Origin: Siphonobacter sp048595215
GTDB taxonomy: Bacteria; Bacteroidota; Bacteroidia; Cytophagales; Spirosomataceae
Direction: 5' to 3'
Assembly (NCBI RefSeq): GCF_048595215.1
Contig: NZ_JBMDWJ010000277.1
Span: forward strand, 1-26,608
DNA: 26,608 nucleotides
The notes beneath the pieces are model-generated. The model worked only from the letters and a program-made list of their open reading frames with translations. It did not search any database and had not been told where the DNA came from. Below are positions 1 to 7,397 of this stretch, piece after piece. The translations under genes and the position numbers were made by a program. How positions within the stretch are numbered: the first letter of the stretch is position 1; each line of letters starts with the position of its first letter.

Positions 1-1965
1 ATCGCCTTTCTTATGGTACGTTTTCCCATCCTTCACAATATCTTGTTTTGCTACGGCGTGGAAATCGTTCTCAATCAGCTCCACGGAAGCTTTGGGTAGA
101 TAACCGGGTACGTCGCGAGCTTCAATAAATTGTCCTTTGTACGTCACTAAGTACTTATCCAGTTGTTGCGGCTGATTCATCCAGAGTAACTGGTTTTCTA
201 CGTTTTCTTTCGTATCAACTTCCTTACTATTGAAGATGATCAAACCTGATTTATTCTGGGATACGATCTTTGAATAACCCGAAGAGAACAAAATACCAAC
301 CAGCATCAGAGCTACGCCAATGTGTGATACGGCTCCACCCGAAAGCTGCCATTTGCCCTTCAGAACCGTCAGTATAGTCGAGAAGTTGATCACCAGCGAG
401 AATACCGCCGCCAGTAATAAGACGATGTATACCCAGTTCCAAGCTCCCATCTGCATCGCAACGAGTAGAATGGCCGTCAGCATCAGCGTAATCATCAGGG
501 GTGTTGAGAATACCTCCCAAGGTCCCAGATTGAAGCTCATACCTCGGGTCACGAGTACCTCGTTTTCAACCGCGGCGGCCTTCTGTTCCGTTTTCACTTT
601 ACCCCACCAGAAGTACTGACCGATGGCGTTCAGAATAACGATAACCACGAAGAACCAAAGCTGGAAATCCGTATAGTGCTTCACCTGATCAGCAGGCAGA
701 GCTAAATTTGATTTGATTCCGAAGTTGGCGACCAGGGCATTATACACGGGAATGGACGTCGTCGCAATGACCTGAAACGCGGCCAGACAGATCACCGTAG
801 CCCCACAGAAAATCCAGAATTCACGGCTATACGTAGAGATTTCCTTATCAGAACTCGGTATATCCTTCCAACGCCAGGCCAGTAAGGCAATGGCCCCCAC
901 CGTAAACGTCAACAGGTAAATCAATAACTGACCCGAAAGTCCTAAATCCGTAAAGGAGTGAACCGAGGCATTTCCCAGAATACCACTCCGCGTCATAAAC
1001 GTCGCATACAGAATCAGGATAAACTGGGCTATAATCAGAATGCTGGAAATCTTAAGCGTACTCTTGTTAGTCTGATAAATGATCAAGGTGTGCAGAGCTG
1101 CCACCAGTACCAGCCAGGGTACATAGATGCCATTTTCCACGGGATCCCAGTTCCAGTAACCGCCAAAGTTCAGCGTTTCGTAGGCCCAGATGGCTCCCAT
1201 CATGATACCCACGCCTAAAATCAGGGAACCCAAAGCCGTCCAGGGCAAAGCCGGTTTGATCCAGCTTTTATACTCTCTTCGCCATAATCCGGCGATACAG
1301 AAGGCAAACGGAACCAGCGTCAGGGCATATCCCAGGAACAAAGTCGGCGGGTGAATCACCATCCAGGGGTTCTGAAGCAGGGGATTCAAGCCGTTGCCAT
1401 CTTCCGGAATAAAATTGGGTTTCAAGGCCCAAACCGGCCATTCGGGGTGAGCTTCGCGTAAAAGAAGGAAGGGTGATGAACCAATTTTCATCTCCAGTCC
1501 CGGAATGACTACACCCAGAATCATGGAACAAAGGAAGGCCTGTACCAGACCGAATACGGCCATGGTTGGGGCTTCAAAGCGTACTTTCCCTTCGTTTTTG
1601 CTTTTACCGAAATACGCAATCAGCGTCATGCCAATCATCGCCAGCCAGAAAATCCAGAGTAGAAAACTTCCCTCCTGATCCTGCCAGAAACTGGATATCA
1701 CGTAATAAGCCGGCAACGAACGCGAGGAGTTATCCCAGGCGTAGTGGTACTCATAGTAGTGGTTATAGATGATCCAGTACAGACTGACGACCACCGTCAC
1801 TACGGCTACTGCATGGGCATAGAAGGAGTAGCGGGCAAACCGCTGCCAGGAGCTGGCCTCCAGGGTATCCTGGGAAGCTTTTACGTAGGCAAACGTTGCT
1901 ACCAACGCCGTGATAAACGAAGTCAGAATGGCTAAGTGGCCCGTATTTCCAATCCAGTAATGCAT
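1..1965 (-). CDS. ccmF: Cytochrome c biogenesis protein CcmF/CcsA-type heme lyase (3' end outside window)
   Basis: Integral membrane protein that hands heme to apocytochrome c on the periplasmic side. The frame is open for 655 codons from ATG 1965 to base 1 without a stop, so the C-terminus lies outside the window. Visible family marks: repeated membrane segments from residue 10, FWQDQEGSFLLW (93-104), the HPP motif with His205 (MVIHPPTLFLGY), the WWD heme-handling motif GGYWNWDPVEN (268-278), His292 just after it, and TRSGILGNASVHSF with His336. These four regions match the conserved His/WWD layout of CcmF. The start is the first ATG after the upstream gap and gives a hydrophobic N-terminus (MHYWIGNTGH). 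It is the last visible gene of the ccm unit, 68 bases after ccmE. Family assignment is very secure; total length unknown. Confidence 0.95.
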   Translation of the reverse strand, partial: MHYWIGNTGHLAILTSFITALVATFAYVKASQDTLEASSWQRFARYSFYAHAVAVVTVVVSLYWIIYNHYYEYHYAWDNSSRSLPAYYVISSFWQDQEGSFLLWIFWLAMIGMTLIAYFGKSKNEGKVRFEAPTMAVFGLVQAFLCSMILGVVIPGLEMKIGSSPFLLLREAHPEWPVWALKPNFIPEDGNGLNPLLQNPWMVIHPPTLFLGYALTLVPFAFCIAGLWRREYKSWIKPALPWTALGSLILGVGIMMGAIWAYETLNFGGYWNWDPVENGIYVPWLVLVAALHTLIIYQTNKSTLKISSILIIAQFILILYATFMTRSGILGNASVHSFTDLGLSGQLLIYLLTFTVGAIALLAWRWKDIPSSDKEISTYSREFWIFCGATVICLAAFQVIATTSIPVYNALVANFGIKSNLALPADQVKHYTDFQLWFFVVIVILNAIGQYFWWGKVKTEQKAAAVENEVLVTRGMSFNLGPWEVFSTPLMITLMLTAILLVAMQMGAWNWVYIVLLLAAVFSLVINFSTILTVLKGKWQLSGGAVSHIGVALMLVGILFSSGYSKIVSQNKSGLIIFNSKEVDTKENVENQLLWMNQPQQLDKYLVTYKGQFIEARDVPGYLPKASVELIENDFHAVAKQDIVKDGKTYHKKGD

Positions 1966-1989
1966 AAATGTTAGGATAGAATGCGTGAA

Positions 1990-2028
1990 TGAGTGCCTAA
2001 AAAAACGATGGATTCCTACAGGCACTCA
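1990..2028. repeat. Inverted repeat in the ccmE-ccmF gap
   Basis: A 9-base perfect inverted repeat (tgagtgcct at 1990-1998 and aggcactca at 2020-2028) encloses 21 bases in the 68-base gap between ccmE and ccmF. On the minus-strand transcript it could form an intercistronic hairpin. No T-run follows, so it does not look like a terminator. Confidence 0.45.
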
Positions 2029-2033
2029 CCAAT

Positions 2034-2453
2034 TTATTTCATCGCCGTTGGGGCTTTGGCATCGTTGTATTTGGAGGGGCATTTCAACAATACCTGATCG
2101 CAGGCAAAGACACCGTTTTGCATCCGACCCACGACCACTACTTTCTCGGACTTTTCAATATCCTGGGGTTTGGGTTCGTGGTAAATAACGGTACGCTCTA
2201 CACCCAGATCATCCACCAGCGAGAACGTCAGCAGGTTCGCATTTACGGCTGGATTGTACTCCATATCCAGAATTTTACCGGAAGGATCTTTTTTCAGATT
2301 ACCTACCACGTGTACTTTACTTTCGTTGCCTTCCTTAGCCATGGATTCGGCTTTGGCGAAATCAACGTACGTACTGGCATCGCCAGCGGTAGAGAGAAGA
2401 ATGAAAATAGCCGCAGCAATCACGGCAATACCTAAGAGGTGTATTTTTTTCAT
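2034..2453 (-). CDS. ccmE: Cytochrome c maturation heme chaperone CcmE, CxxxY variant
   Basis: Periplasm-facing heme chaperone that takes heme from CcmC/CcmABC and delivers it to CcmF. The product is 139 aa from ATG 2453, which gives a single N-terminal anchor (MKKIHLLGIAVIAAAIFILL). A longer frame reaches a TTG at 2492 but only adds sequence before the anchor, so ATG is preferred. The body fits the CcmE OB-fold: VHVVGNLKKDP (47-57), LLTFSLVDD (74-82), VVVVGRMQNGVFACDQVLLK (105-124). The classical heme-binding His of HxxxY is replaced: residues 125-129 read CPSKY. A CxxxY form of CcmE is known from Desulfovibrio-type systems, where the Cys carries the heme. Lies between the CcmD-like gene and ccmF. 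Confidence 0.92.
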   Translation of the reverse strand: MKKIHLLGIAVIAAAIFILLSTAGDASTYVDFAKAESMAKEGNESKVHVVGNLKKDPSGKILDMEYNPAVNANLLTFSLVDDLGVERTVIYHEPKPQDIEKSEKVVVVGRMQNGVFACDQVLLKCPSKYNDAKAPTAMK

Positions 2454-2504
2454 TTGTTTGCTCGAAAGGATAACGTTGCGGTTTGCAAGCAATGAGAGGT
2501 ACGA

Positions 2505-2714
2505 CTAATGTTTAATCTCTTTCTCCAGACGGGAAAGCTTCCGATCCAGGTTCAGCAGGTACAGAATCAACCCGATGAGTACGACTGCAATCACGGCCAC
2601 TACCACGAAGATTTTTCCGTTGGAACGCATGGTATCGGCCATTTCAACATCCTGCTGAGCAAAAAGGTTGCCCGACAAGAGGCTTAACAATAAAAATAAT
2701 CCTGCTTTTTTCAT
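2505..2714 (-). CDS. CcmD-family small membrane protein with signal peptide
   Basis: 69 aa from ATG 2714. It has an N-terminal signal peptide (MKKAGLFLLLSLLSGNLFAQ), a short periplasmic linker, one transmembrane helix (about residues 35-54, IFVVVAVIAVVLIGLILYLL) and a charged cytoplasmic tail, LDRKLSRLEKEIKH. This matches the Bacteroidetes CcmD family in size, topology, tail and position between ccmC and ccmE. CcmD in other bacteria helps release holo-CcmE from the CcmABC complex; that role here is inferred. An in-frame extension to 2810 is possible, but it precedes a clean signal peptide and is probably untranslated. The 122-base gap to ccmC is unusually wide for this operon, and I saw no convincing promoter in it. 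Confidence 0.8.
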   Translation of the reverse strand: MKKAGLFLLLSLLSGNLFAQQDVEMADTMRSNGKIFVVVAVIAVVLIGLILYLLNLDRKLSRLEKEIKH

Positions 2715-2836
2715 GAATGAGGGGGGCATTAGATCACGCATTCTGTCTTGGGGTAATGCATGCAATTCCAGATAACCCATTAACTTTTTAACGGTACAAA
2801 ATGAGTTCAAATCACTGGTACCTACAATGACTTTGC

Positions 2837-3496
2837 TTACTTATTTTCTACAATTTCGTTCAGACGACGGTAGCGAATCCGCAGGGACGAAATCCAGTAC
2901 CCAAGCAGGATCATCCCGATCACGGCCGGGTAAAAGACCAGCTTCATTTTATGATCGGAATCGTAAATCTTGAAACCGGGGTTACTACCATTGCCGGGAT
3001 GGAGTGAATTAGAAGCCAGTCGCGGCAGAATGATCGTCAGCGGAATAAAGGCAGCAAAGGCAAAAATGTTGTAAACCGCCGAAATCCGGGCCCGTTGTTG
3101 TTCGTCACGGAAAGAGCCCCGTAACACCCAATACGCCAGGTAAATCAGCATGGCAATTTCGGTGGAAAGCAACTTCGGGTCCTGCGGTAGCGGACTACCC
3201 CAGGTATAATTTCCCCAGATGGCTCCCGTAATGAAACCCAAGATTCCAAAGATCAATCCCGTATTGGCCAGCTCCACCGACTGAATATCATCGTCGATCG
3301 CCCCTTTCCGCAGGTACTTGATGGCATACCAGACCGACAGGACCAGCAGCAGAATCATCGCAAACCACAGCGGTACGTGAAAATAAAGGTTACGGGCGGT
3401 TTCGTAAAGAATCGGCTGGTGCGGAATGGGCAGCAGCAGACCTCCCGTATACACGTAAAAAAGCAATAACATACAAAGGTACTTCCACCAGGCCAT
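2837..3496 (-). CDS. ccmC: Heme exporter/handling protein CcmC
   Basis: Six-helix membrane protein that loads heme onto CcmE. It is 219 aa, close to the family norm, and starts at ATG 3496 (MAWWKYLCML). Two periplasmic histidines expected to ligate heme are present: His40 in NLYFHVPLWF and His166 in SNSLHPGNG. Between them is the tryptophan-rich region WGNYTWGSPLPQDPKL (94-109). It keeps W94, W99, D106 and the KL after it, but lacks the second tryptophan pair of the textbook WGxxWxWD motif. It lies 36 bases downstream of ccmB, so cotranscription is likely. Assignment to the CcmC/CcsA superfamily is secure, with CcmC supported by size and neighbours. Confidence 0.93.
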   Translation of the reverse strand: MAWWKYLCMLLLFYVYTGGLLLPIPHQPILYETARNLYFHVPLWFAMILLLVLSVWYAIKYLRKGAIDDDIQSVELANTGLIFGILGFITGAIWGNYTWGSPLPQDPKLLSTEIAMLIYLAYWVLRGSFRDEQQRARISAVYNIFAFAAFIPLTIILPRLASNSLHPGNGSNPGFKIYDSDHKMKLVFYPAVIGMILLGYWISSLRIRYRRLNEIVENK

Positions 3497-3532
3497 CGTG
3501 ATCCGTCAATGATTAGAATACTAAAACATTAC

Positions 3533-4195
3533 TCAGCTTTTCCAGATAAACGGAAACAGTATCAGGGACAGTACCCAGACAATGCCGTTTAGTGCCAATA
3601 AGGTGAGTATTTCATCGCTGCTGGAACCCCAGTCGAGCCCATCGAGGGCATTCTTGGAGAGCTTCAGCAACATCAGTAACATGGGAAGGATTATGGGAAA
3701 ACTCAACACGGACATCAGCGTTGGCGAATTCTCGGCTTTGCTGGCAATACCGGCCACCATCGTTAGCGTTCCGGCAAACCCCAAAGCTCCGAGTACAATC
3801 GCCACCAGATACATCCCGACATCCCCTACCGGGTTCCCCATCACAAACGCATAAATGCCGAAGCCCAGTACGGACAAACCCAGCATCAGCACCGTATTGT
3901 AAATCATCTTGGAAAGGATGATTCCGACCGGACTCGCCAGCGTGTAGTAGTAGAGCAGTCGTCCGGCCCGTTCCTGCGTAAAGCTCTTGGCAATGGCACT
4001 CACGGCGGTAAACAACTGAATGATCCAGAAGAGGGTATTCCAGGTAATCGGTTCCAGCCGATTGGACTTCAAACGAAAGCTGAGGTAGCACACAAAAATA
4101 GTACTCACCAAATATAACAACATCCCGTTAAGGGCGTTTCGTTGCCTCCATTCAAGACGTATTTCTTTCGCTATCAGAGCGTTAACTTCCCGCAT
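3533..4195 (-). CDS. ccmB: Heme exporter membrane subunit CcmB
   Basis: ABC-transporter membrane subunit of the CcmABC complex, which releases holo-CcmE. 220 aa with six hydrophobic helices: LLYLVSTIFVCYLSF (about 26-40), TLFWIIQLFTAVSAIAKS, then four more toward the C-terminus. The N-terminal cytoplasmic stretch ALIAKEIRLEWRQRNALNGM is typical of CcmB. The start, ATG 4195, is the first of the operon and lies about 80 bases downstream of a good TACCTTTG promoter element. The ATPase partner ccmA is not upstream here, since feoA runs the other way, so it must be encoded elsewhere or be lacking. Confidence 0.92.
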   Translation of the reverse strand: MREVNALIAKEIRLEWRQRNALNGMLLYLVSTIFVCYLSFRLKSNRLEPITWNTLFWIIQLFTAVSAIAKSFTQERAGRLLYYYTLASPVGIILSKMIYNTVLMLGLSVLGFGIYAFVMGNPVGDVGMYLVAIVLGALGFAGTLTMVAGIASKAENSPTLMSVLSFPIILPMLLMLLKLSKNALDGLDWGSSSDEILTLLALNGIVWVLSLILFPFIWKS

Positions 4196-4274
4196 ACTGG
4201 TTTCACTCGTTCAGCCAAAAGGATTGGCAAATGCCTCCGGTTTCAGCCGCCTTTTACCTTCCTGTACTTTCCCG

Positions 4275-4282
4275 CAAAGGTA
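4275..4282 (-). promoter_or_regulatory. -7 promoter element for the ccm operon
   Basis: The minus strand reads TACCTTTG followed by CGGG, matching the Bacteroidetes -7 consensus TAnnTTTG, about 80 bases upstream of ccmB. No clear -33 TTG lies at the usual distance, so the call rests on the -7 element and position. Confidence 0.5.
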
Positions 4283-4438
4283 CGGTACAATTCGGCTGGT
4301 TGGTTGTATTTTTTATAAAACTGTCGGGATTGTTGGCCTTGTTTGGCAGGAAGCATTGCCTTTCGATCAGTAGGGTCTGACTTTACTCCAAAATGAAGCG
4401 AATGTGAAAAAATCTGATTCGGGTTGGGAACTATTTTC

Positions 4439-4446
4439 TATTTTTG
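4439..4446 (+). promoter_or_regulatory. -7 promoter element for feoAB
   Basis: TATTTTTG matches TAnnTTTG and lies 57 bases before the feoA ATG. A -33 TTG is not well placed (the nearest, at 4424-4426, is only 12 bases upstream), so this is a moderate call. Confidence 0.4.
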
Positions 4447-4503
4447 ACACTCGTTTAGAATGAATCCAAATAGTAGTACAGTTTTCGGAAGGAAGTAAAA
4501 ACT

Positions 4504-4728
4504 ATGTCGCAACGGAATTTATCCCAGCTACGAATCGGTGAAAAAGGAATCATTGCCGGGTTTAAAGATACGATTCTGGCTTTGAAACTGTTGGAGATGG
4601 GATGCCTGCCCGGTACGGAAATCCGGCTGACGGCCATTGCTCCCTTGGGCGATCCGATTTGTCTGCAGGTCGGCGATTATATTCTTTCACTGCGGCTTGA
4701 TGAAGCTGCGGTCGTGGAATTACAGTAA
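4504..4728 (+). CDS. feoA: Ferrous iron transport protein A
   Basis: Small cytosolic SH3-like protein that supports FeoB. 74 aa, the usual size. The conserved pattern is visible: LSQLRIGEKGIIAGF at the start, LLEMGCLPGTEIRL (31-44) around the family's L-x-MG-hydrophobic-x-PG signature, then APLGDPICLQVGDYILSLR, ending in a short beta segment. The start is ATG 4504. It precedes feoB by 28 bases in the same direction, the normal feoAB order. No feoC follows. Confidence 0.95.
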   Translation: MSQRNLSQLRIGEKGIIAGFKDTILALKLLEMGCLPGTEIRLTAIAPLGDPICLQVGDYILSLRLDEAAVVELQ

Positions 4729-4756
4729 CTCTTTCCCGAGCTTTGATTAGTAAGTA

Positions 4757-6868
4757 ATGGCAGATACCCCCATCATTGCGTTAGTCGGCAATCCGAACTG
4801 CGGCAAAACTACCCTTTTCAATGCCTTAACCGGCCTCCGGCAAAAAACCGGAAACTTTCCGGGCGTAACCGTTGATCGGAAAGCAGGCCTGACGCGTCTG
4901 GATAAAAACACCGACGCTACGGTGGTCGATCTACCCGGTACGTATAGTTTGTACCCAAAGTCGCTCGATGAACAGGTCGTATTGGATGTACTGGCCAACC
5001 CTTCCAGCAAAGATTATCCCGATGTAGTCGTAGTGGTAGCCGACGCCTCTAACTTGAAGCGTAACCTGCTTTTGTTCAGTCAGGTGGCCGATCTGGGCTT
5101 TCATACCATCCTGGCTTTGAACATGGTGGACGTGGCGGAAGCTCACGGATTGACGCTCGATCCGGAACTTTTATCGACTCGTCTGGGTGTTCCGGTCGTG
5201 CTCATTAACGCGAAATCAGCCGAAGGACTGGATAACCTTAAGTTTACCATCAAGGGCGAATTGCTCGAACACGCGGAACGGCCCAAGCCTACCATGCAAT
5301 TCGAGAGTGTGTCCAAGGGCTTTCTGGAAGAAGTCAAAGAAAAATTCGGTGTCAACAACAGCTATCTAGCCATGCTGATGGCTGGACAGGCTGAAAAATT
5401 ACGCTTTCTTACGCTGGAACACCGCTCTCAATTACAGGACATTACCCAGCGACACAGCTTTCAGCATACGGATTTCCAGGCGAAAGAAACGGTCGATCGG
5501 TACGCTCTATTGGGTAAGATCGCCGATGCCGCCGTTCGTAAAAAAGACGGTGAACTTCAGGAAACGTTCACCACCAAGCTGGATAAAATCTTACTGCATC
5601 CCGTCTGGGGATACGCGGTCTTTTTCGGTATTCTATTTCTAATTTTTCAATCCATCTTTTCGCTGGCCGAATACCCGATGGACTGGATTGATACCGGCAT
5701 GGCATCCCTCAATGAATGGGTAAAATCCGTGCTGCCCGACGGTATGCTCACCAGCCTGCTTACGGACGGATTACTGGCCGGGATTGGCGGGGTGGTCGTG
5801 TTCATTCCACAAATCGCCTTTCTGTTCGTATTTATTTCCTTATTGGAAGAATCCGGCTACATGGCTCGCGTGATGGTGTTGATGGACAAGCTCATGCGAA
5901 GTGTCGGCTTGAACGGACGAAGCGTAGTACCGTTGATTTCGAGCGTAGCTTGTGCCGTACCCGCCATCATGGGTACGCGGACCATTCAGAGCTGGAAAGA
6001 TCGGCTCATCACGATCATGGTAACGCCCCTGATGAGTTGCTCGGCCCGTCTGCCCATCTTTACCATCATGATTGGCTTAGTAGTACCGGATCGAACCATT
6101 CTGGGTATTTTCAACCTACAAGGTTTTGCTTTGATGGCCCTGTACCTGCTCGGGTTTGTCTCGGCGTTGCTGTCAGCCTGGGTGATGAAAAAGATTCTGA
6201 AGGTAAAAGAACGGAGCTTCTTTATCATGGAAATGCCCGTCTTTCAGTTACCTCGTCTCGATCACGTGGCTCTATCGGTTTACAATGCTGTGAAAGCCTT
6301 CGTTTTGGAGGCTGGTAAAGTAATCGTTGCCATTTCCATTGTACTCTGGGTACTGGCCAGTTATGGTCCGGGCGACTCCTTTGAGAAAGCCGAAGAAAAG
6401 GTAAAGACTGAAAACCCAACGTTGTCGGAGCAGGAGCTGAACAACGCCGTCTCGTCAGCCCAGCTCGAAGCTTCGTACGCGGGCCGTTTCGGTCACTGGA
6501 TCGAGCCGGTGATTCGCCCCTTGGGTTACGACTGGAAAATTGGTATTGCGTTACTGACCTCCTTTGCCGCCCGGGAAGTATTCGTTGGAACGATGTCAAC
6601 GATTTATAGTCTGGGCGGTGATGACGATACCAACACAGTGAAAGATAAAATGCGTACGGAGATTAATCCCGAAACGGGCGAACCTCGCTTTACGCCGGCA
6701 GTAGCCTTTTCGCTGTTGATTTTTTACGTATTTGCCATGATGTGCATCAGTACACTGGCCACTACCTACCGCGAAACGAAGTCCTGGTTTTACCCCGCGG
6801 TTCAGTTTGCGTACATGACGGGTATTGCTTACGTAGCAGCTTGGCTTACCTATCAAGCTTTGCAATAG
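4757..6868 (+). CDS. feoB: Ferrous iron transporter FeoB
   Basis: Inner-membrane Fe(II) importer with a cytosolic G-protein domain. 703 aa, typical length. GTPase motifs: G1 GNPNCGKTT (11-19), G2 region GNFPGVTVD (32-40), G3 DLPGTYSL (58-65), G4 NMVD (122-125), and a G5-like INAKSAEG. A helical spacer follows to about 270, then the membrane domain with the gate motifs GRSVVPLISSVACAVPAIMG and LMSCSARLPIF, whose cysteines are conserved in the family. The C-terminus is hydrophobic and short, with no extra domain. The start, ATG 4757, lies 28 bases after feoA. A hairpin follows 14 bases after the stop. Confidence 0.97.
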   Translation: MADTPIIALVGNPNCGKTTLFNALTGLRQKTGNFPGVTVDRKAGLTRLDKNTDATVVDLPGTYSLYPKSLDEQVVLDVLANPSSKDYPDVVVVVADASNLKRNLLLFSQVADLGFHTILALNMVDVAEAHGLTLDPELLSTRLGVPVVLINAKSAEGLDNLKFTIKGELLEHAERPKPTMQFESVSKGFLEEVKEKFGVNNSYLAMLMAGQAEKLRFLTLEHRSQLQDITQRHSFQHTDFQAKETVDRYALLGKIADAAVRKKDGELQETFTTKLDKILLHPVWGYAVFFGILFLIFQSIFSLAEYPMDWIDTGMASLNEWVKSVLPDGMLTSLLTDGLLAGIGGVVVFIPQIAFLFVFISLLEESGYMARVMVLMDKLMRSVGLNGRSVVPLISSVACAVPAIMGTRTIQSWKDRLITIMVTPLMSCSARLPIFTIMIGLVVPDRTILGIFNLQGFALMALYLLGFVSALLSAWVMKKILKVKERSFFIMEMPVFQLPRLDHVALSVYNAVKAFVLEAGKVIVAISIVLWVLASYGPGDSFEKAEEKVKTENPTLSEQELNNAVSSAQLEASYAGRFGHWIEPVIRPLGYDWKIGIALLTSFAAREVFVGTMSTIYSLGGDDDTNTVKDKMRTEINPETGEPRFTPAVAFSLLIFYVFAMMCISTLATTYRETKSWFYPAVQFAYMTGIAYVAAWLTYQALQ

Positions 6869-7397
6869 CTCTAAAAAGGGAAAAGTGGTCAGTTATCACT
6901 GGCCACTTCTCAAAAAAACCTAACGCTTGGAAAAGTATCTAGAGCACTTCAATCGTGACTCATCTTTTCCTTTACGACTGGAAGCATGCTTCTCCGGTAT
7001 TCCTTTCTTCTATTGCTTTACTCTCAGGAGTCGAAATAACAAGTACTCAAACCTAATCTCTTGTGTATTTCGTGATCAATACGAAGGGGTTCCAGTATTC
7101 ATTCCATCTTAAACTATTTTACTTCTTCGATGGAGTGACGAGATCGCCTTATTTAAACTTTTTGAAATTCCTCAGGGATTTTCTCAGTTAAATAAGTGCT
7201 TCGTTTTTCGTTTTATCACATTCGGTTTACGGATATAAAAAGTAAAAGAGTTATGCCAAACACTTAGTGCATTTTATTTTTTACCAATTTACTGACATTC
7301 AAGTCATTATATCAAAAACAAGAAAGAAACACCAGGGCTTATTCGCCTCAGCATGTGGATTATTTTCTCAAAATAGGTACTTTTTTTCTCAGTATAG
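6869..7397. other. AT-rich intergenic region between feoB and the acyltransferase gene
   Basis: About 530 bases between two convergent genes. After the hairpin at 6883-6908 I see no gene, RNA or repeat that I can support. Short frames such as 6927-7112 lack any recognisable protein pattern. Composition becomes distinctly AT-rich here and stays so through the following gene. Confidence 0.5.
6883..6908. terminator. Hairpin after feoB, possible terminator
   Basis: An 11-base stem with one G-T wobble (aagtggtcagt at 6883-6893, actggccactt at 6898-6908) and a 4-base loop, 14 bases past the feoB stop. It is flanked by A-runs on both sides of the plus strand, so the classic T-run after the stem is absent in the feoB direction. 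Termination or 3'-end protection is inferred from position. Confidence 0.45.

Larger units (their letters stand above)
4196..4503. other. Divergent intergenic region between ccmB and feoA
   Basis: 308 bases with no credible gene. It holds divergent promoter candidates: TACCTTTG on the minus strand (4275-4282) for ccm and TATTTTTG on the plus strand (4439-4446) for feoA. Divergent control of heme/cytochrome maturation and iron import suggests iron-linked regulation, but I could not recognise a Fur or DtxR box. Confidence 0.6.

Noticed and set aside
2715..2810. N-terminal extension of the CcmD-like protein
   Set aside because: The extension precedes a perfect signal peptide start at ATG 2714, so translation from 2810 is unlikely.
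3612..4091. 159-codon minus-strand frame inside ccmB
   Set aside because: Out-of-frame shadow of ccmB; its translation has no family pattern, while the ccmB frame is a clear six-helix protein.
5716..6318. 200-codon plus-strand frame inside feoB
   Set aside because: Shifted-frame shadow of the feoB membrane domain; rich in Arg/His/Ser with no recognisable domain.
6927..7112. 61-codon frame after feoB
   Set aside because: No motif, no promoter, and located in an AT-rich spacer; chance frame likely.
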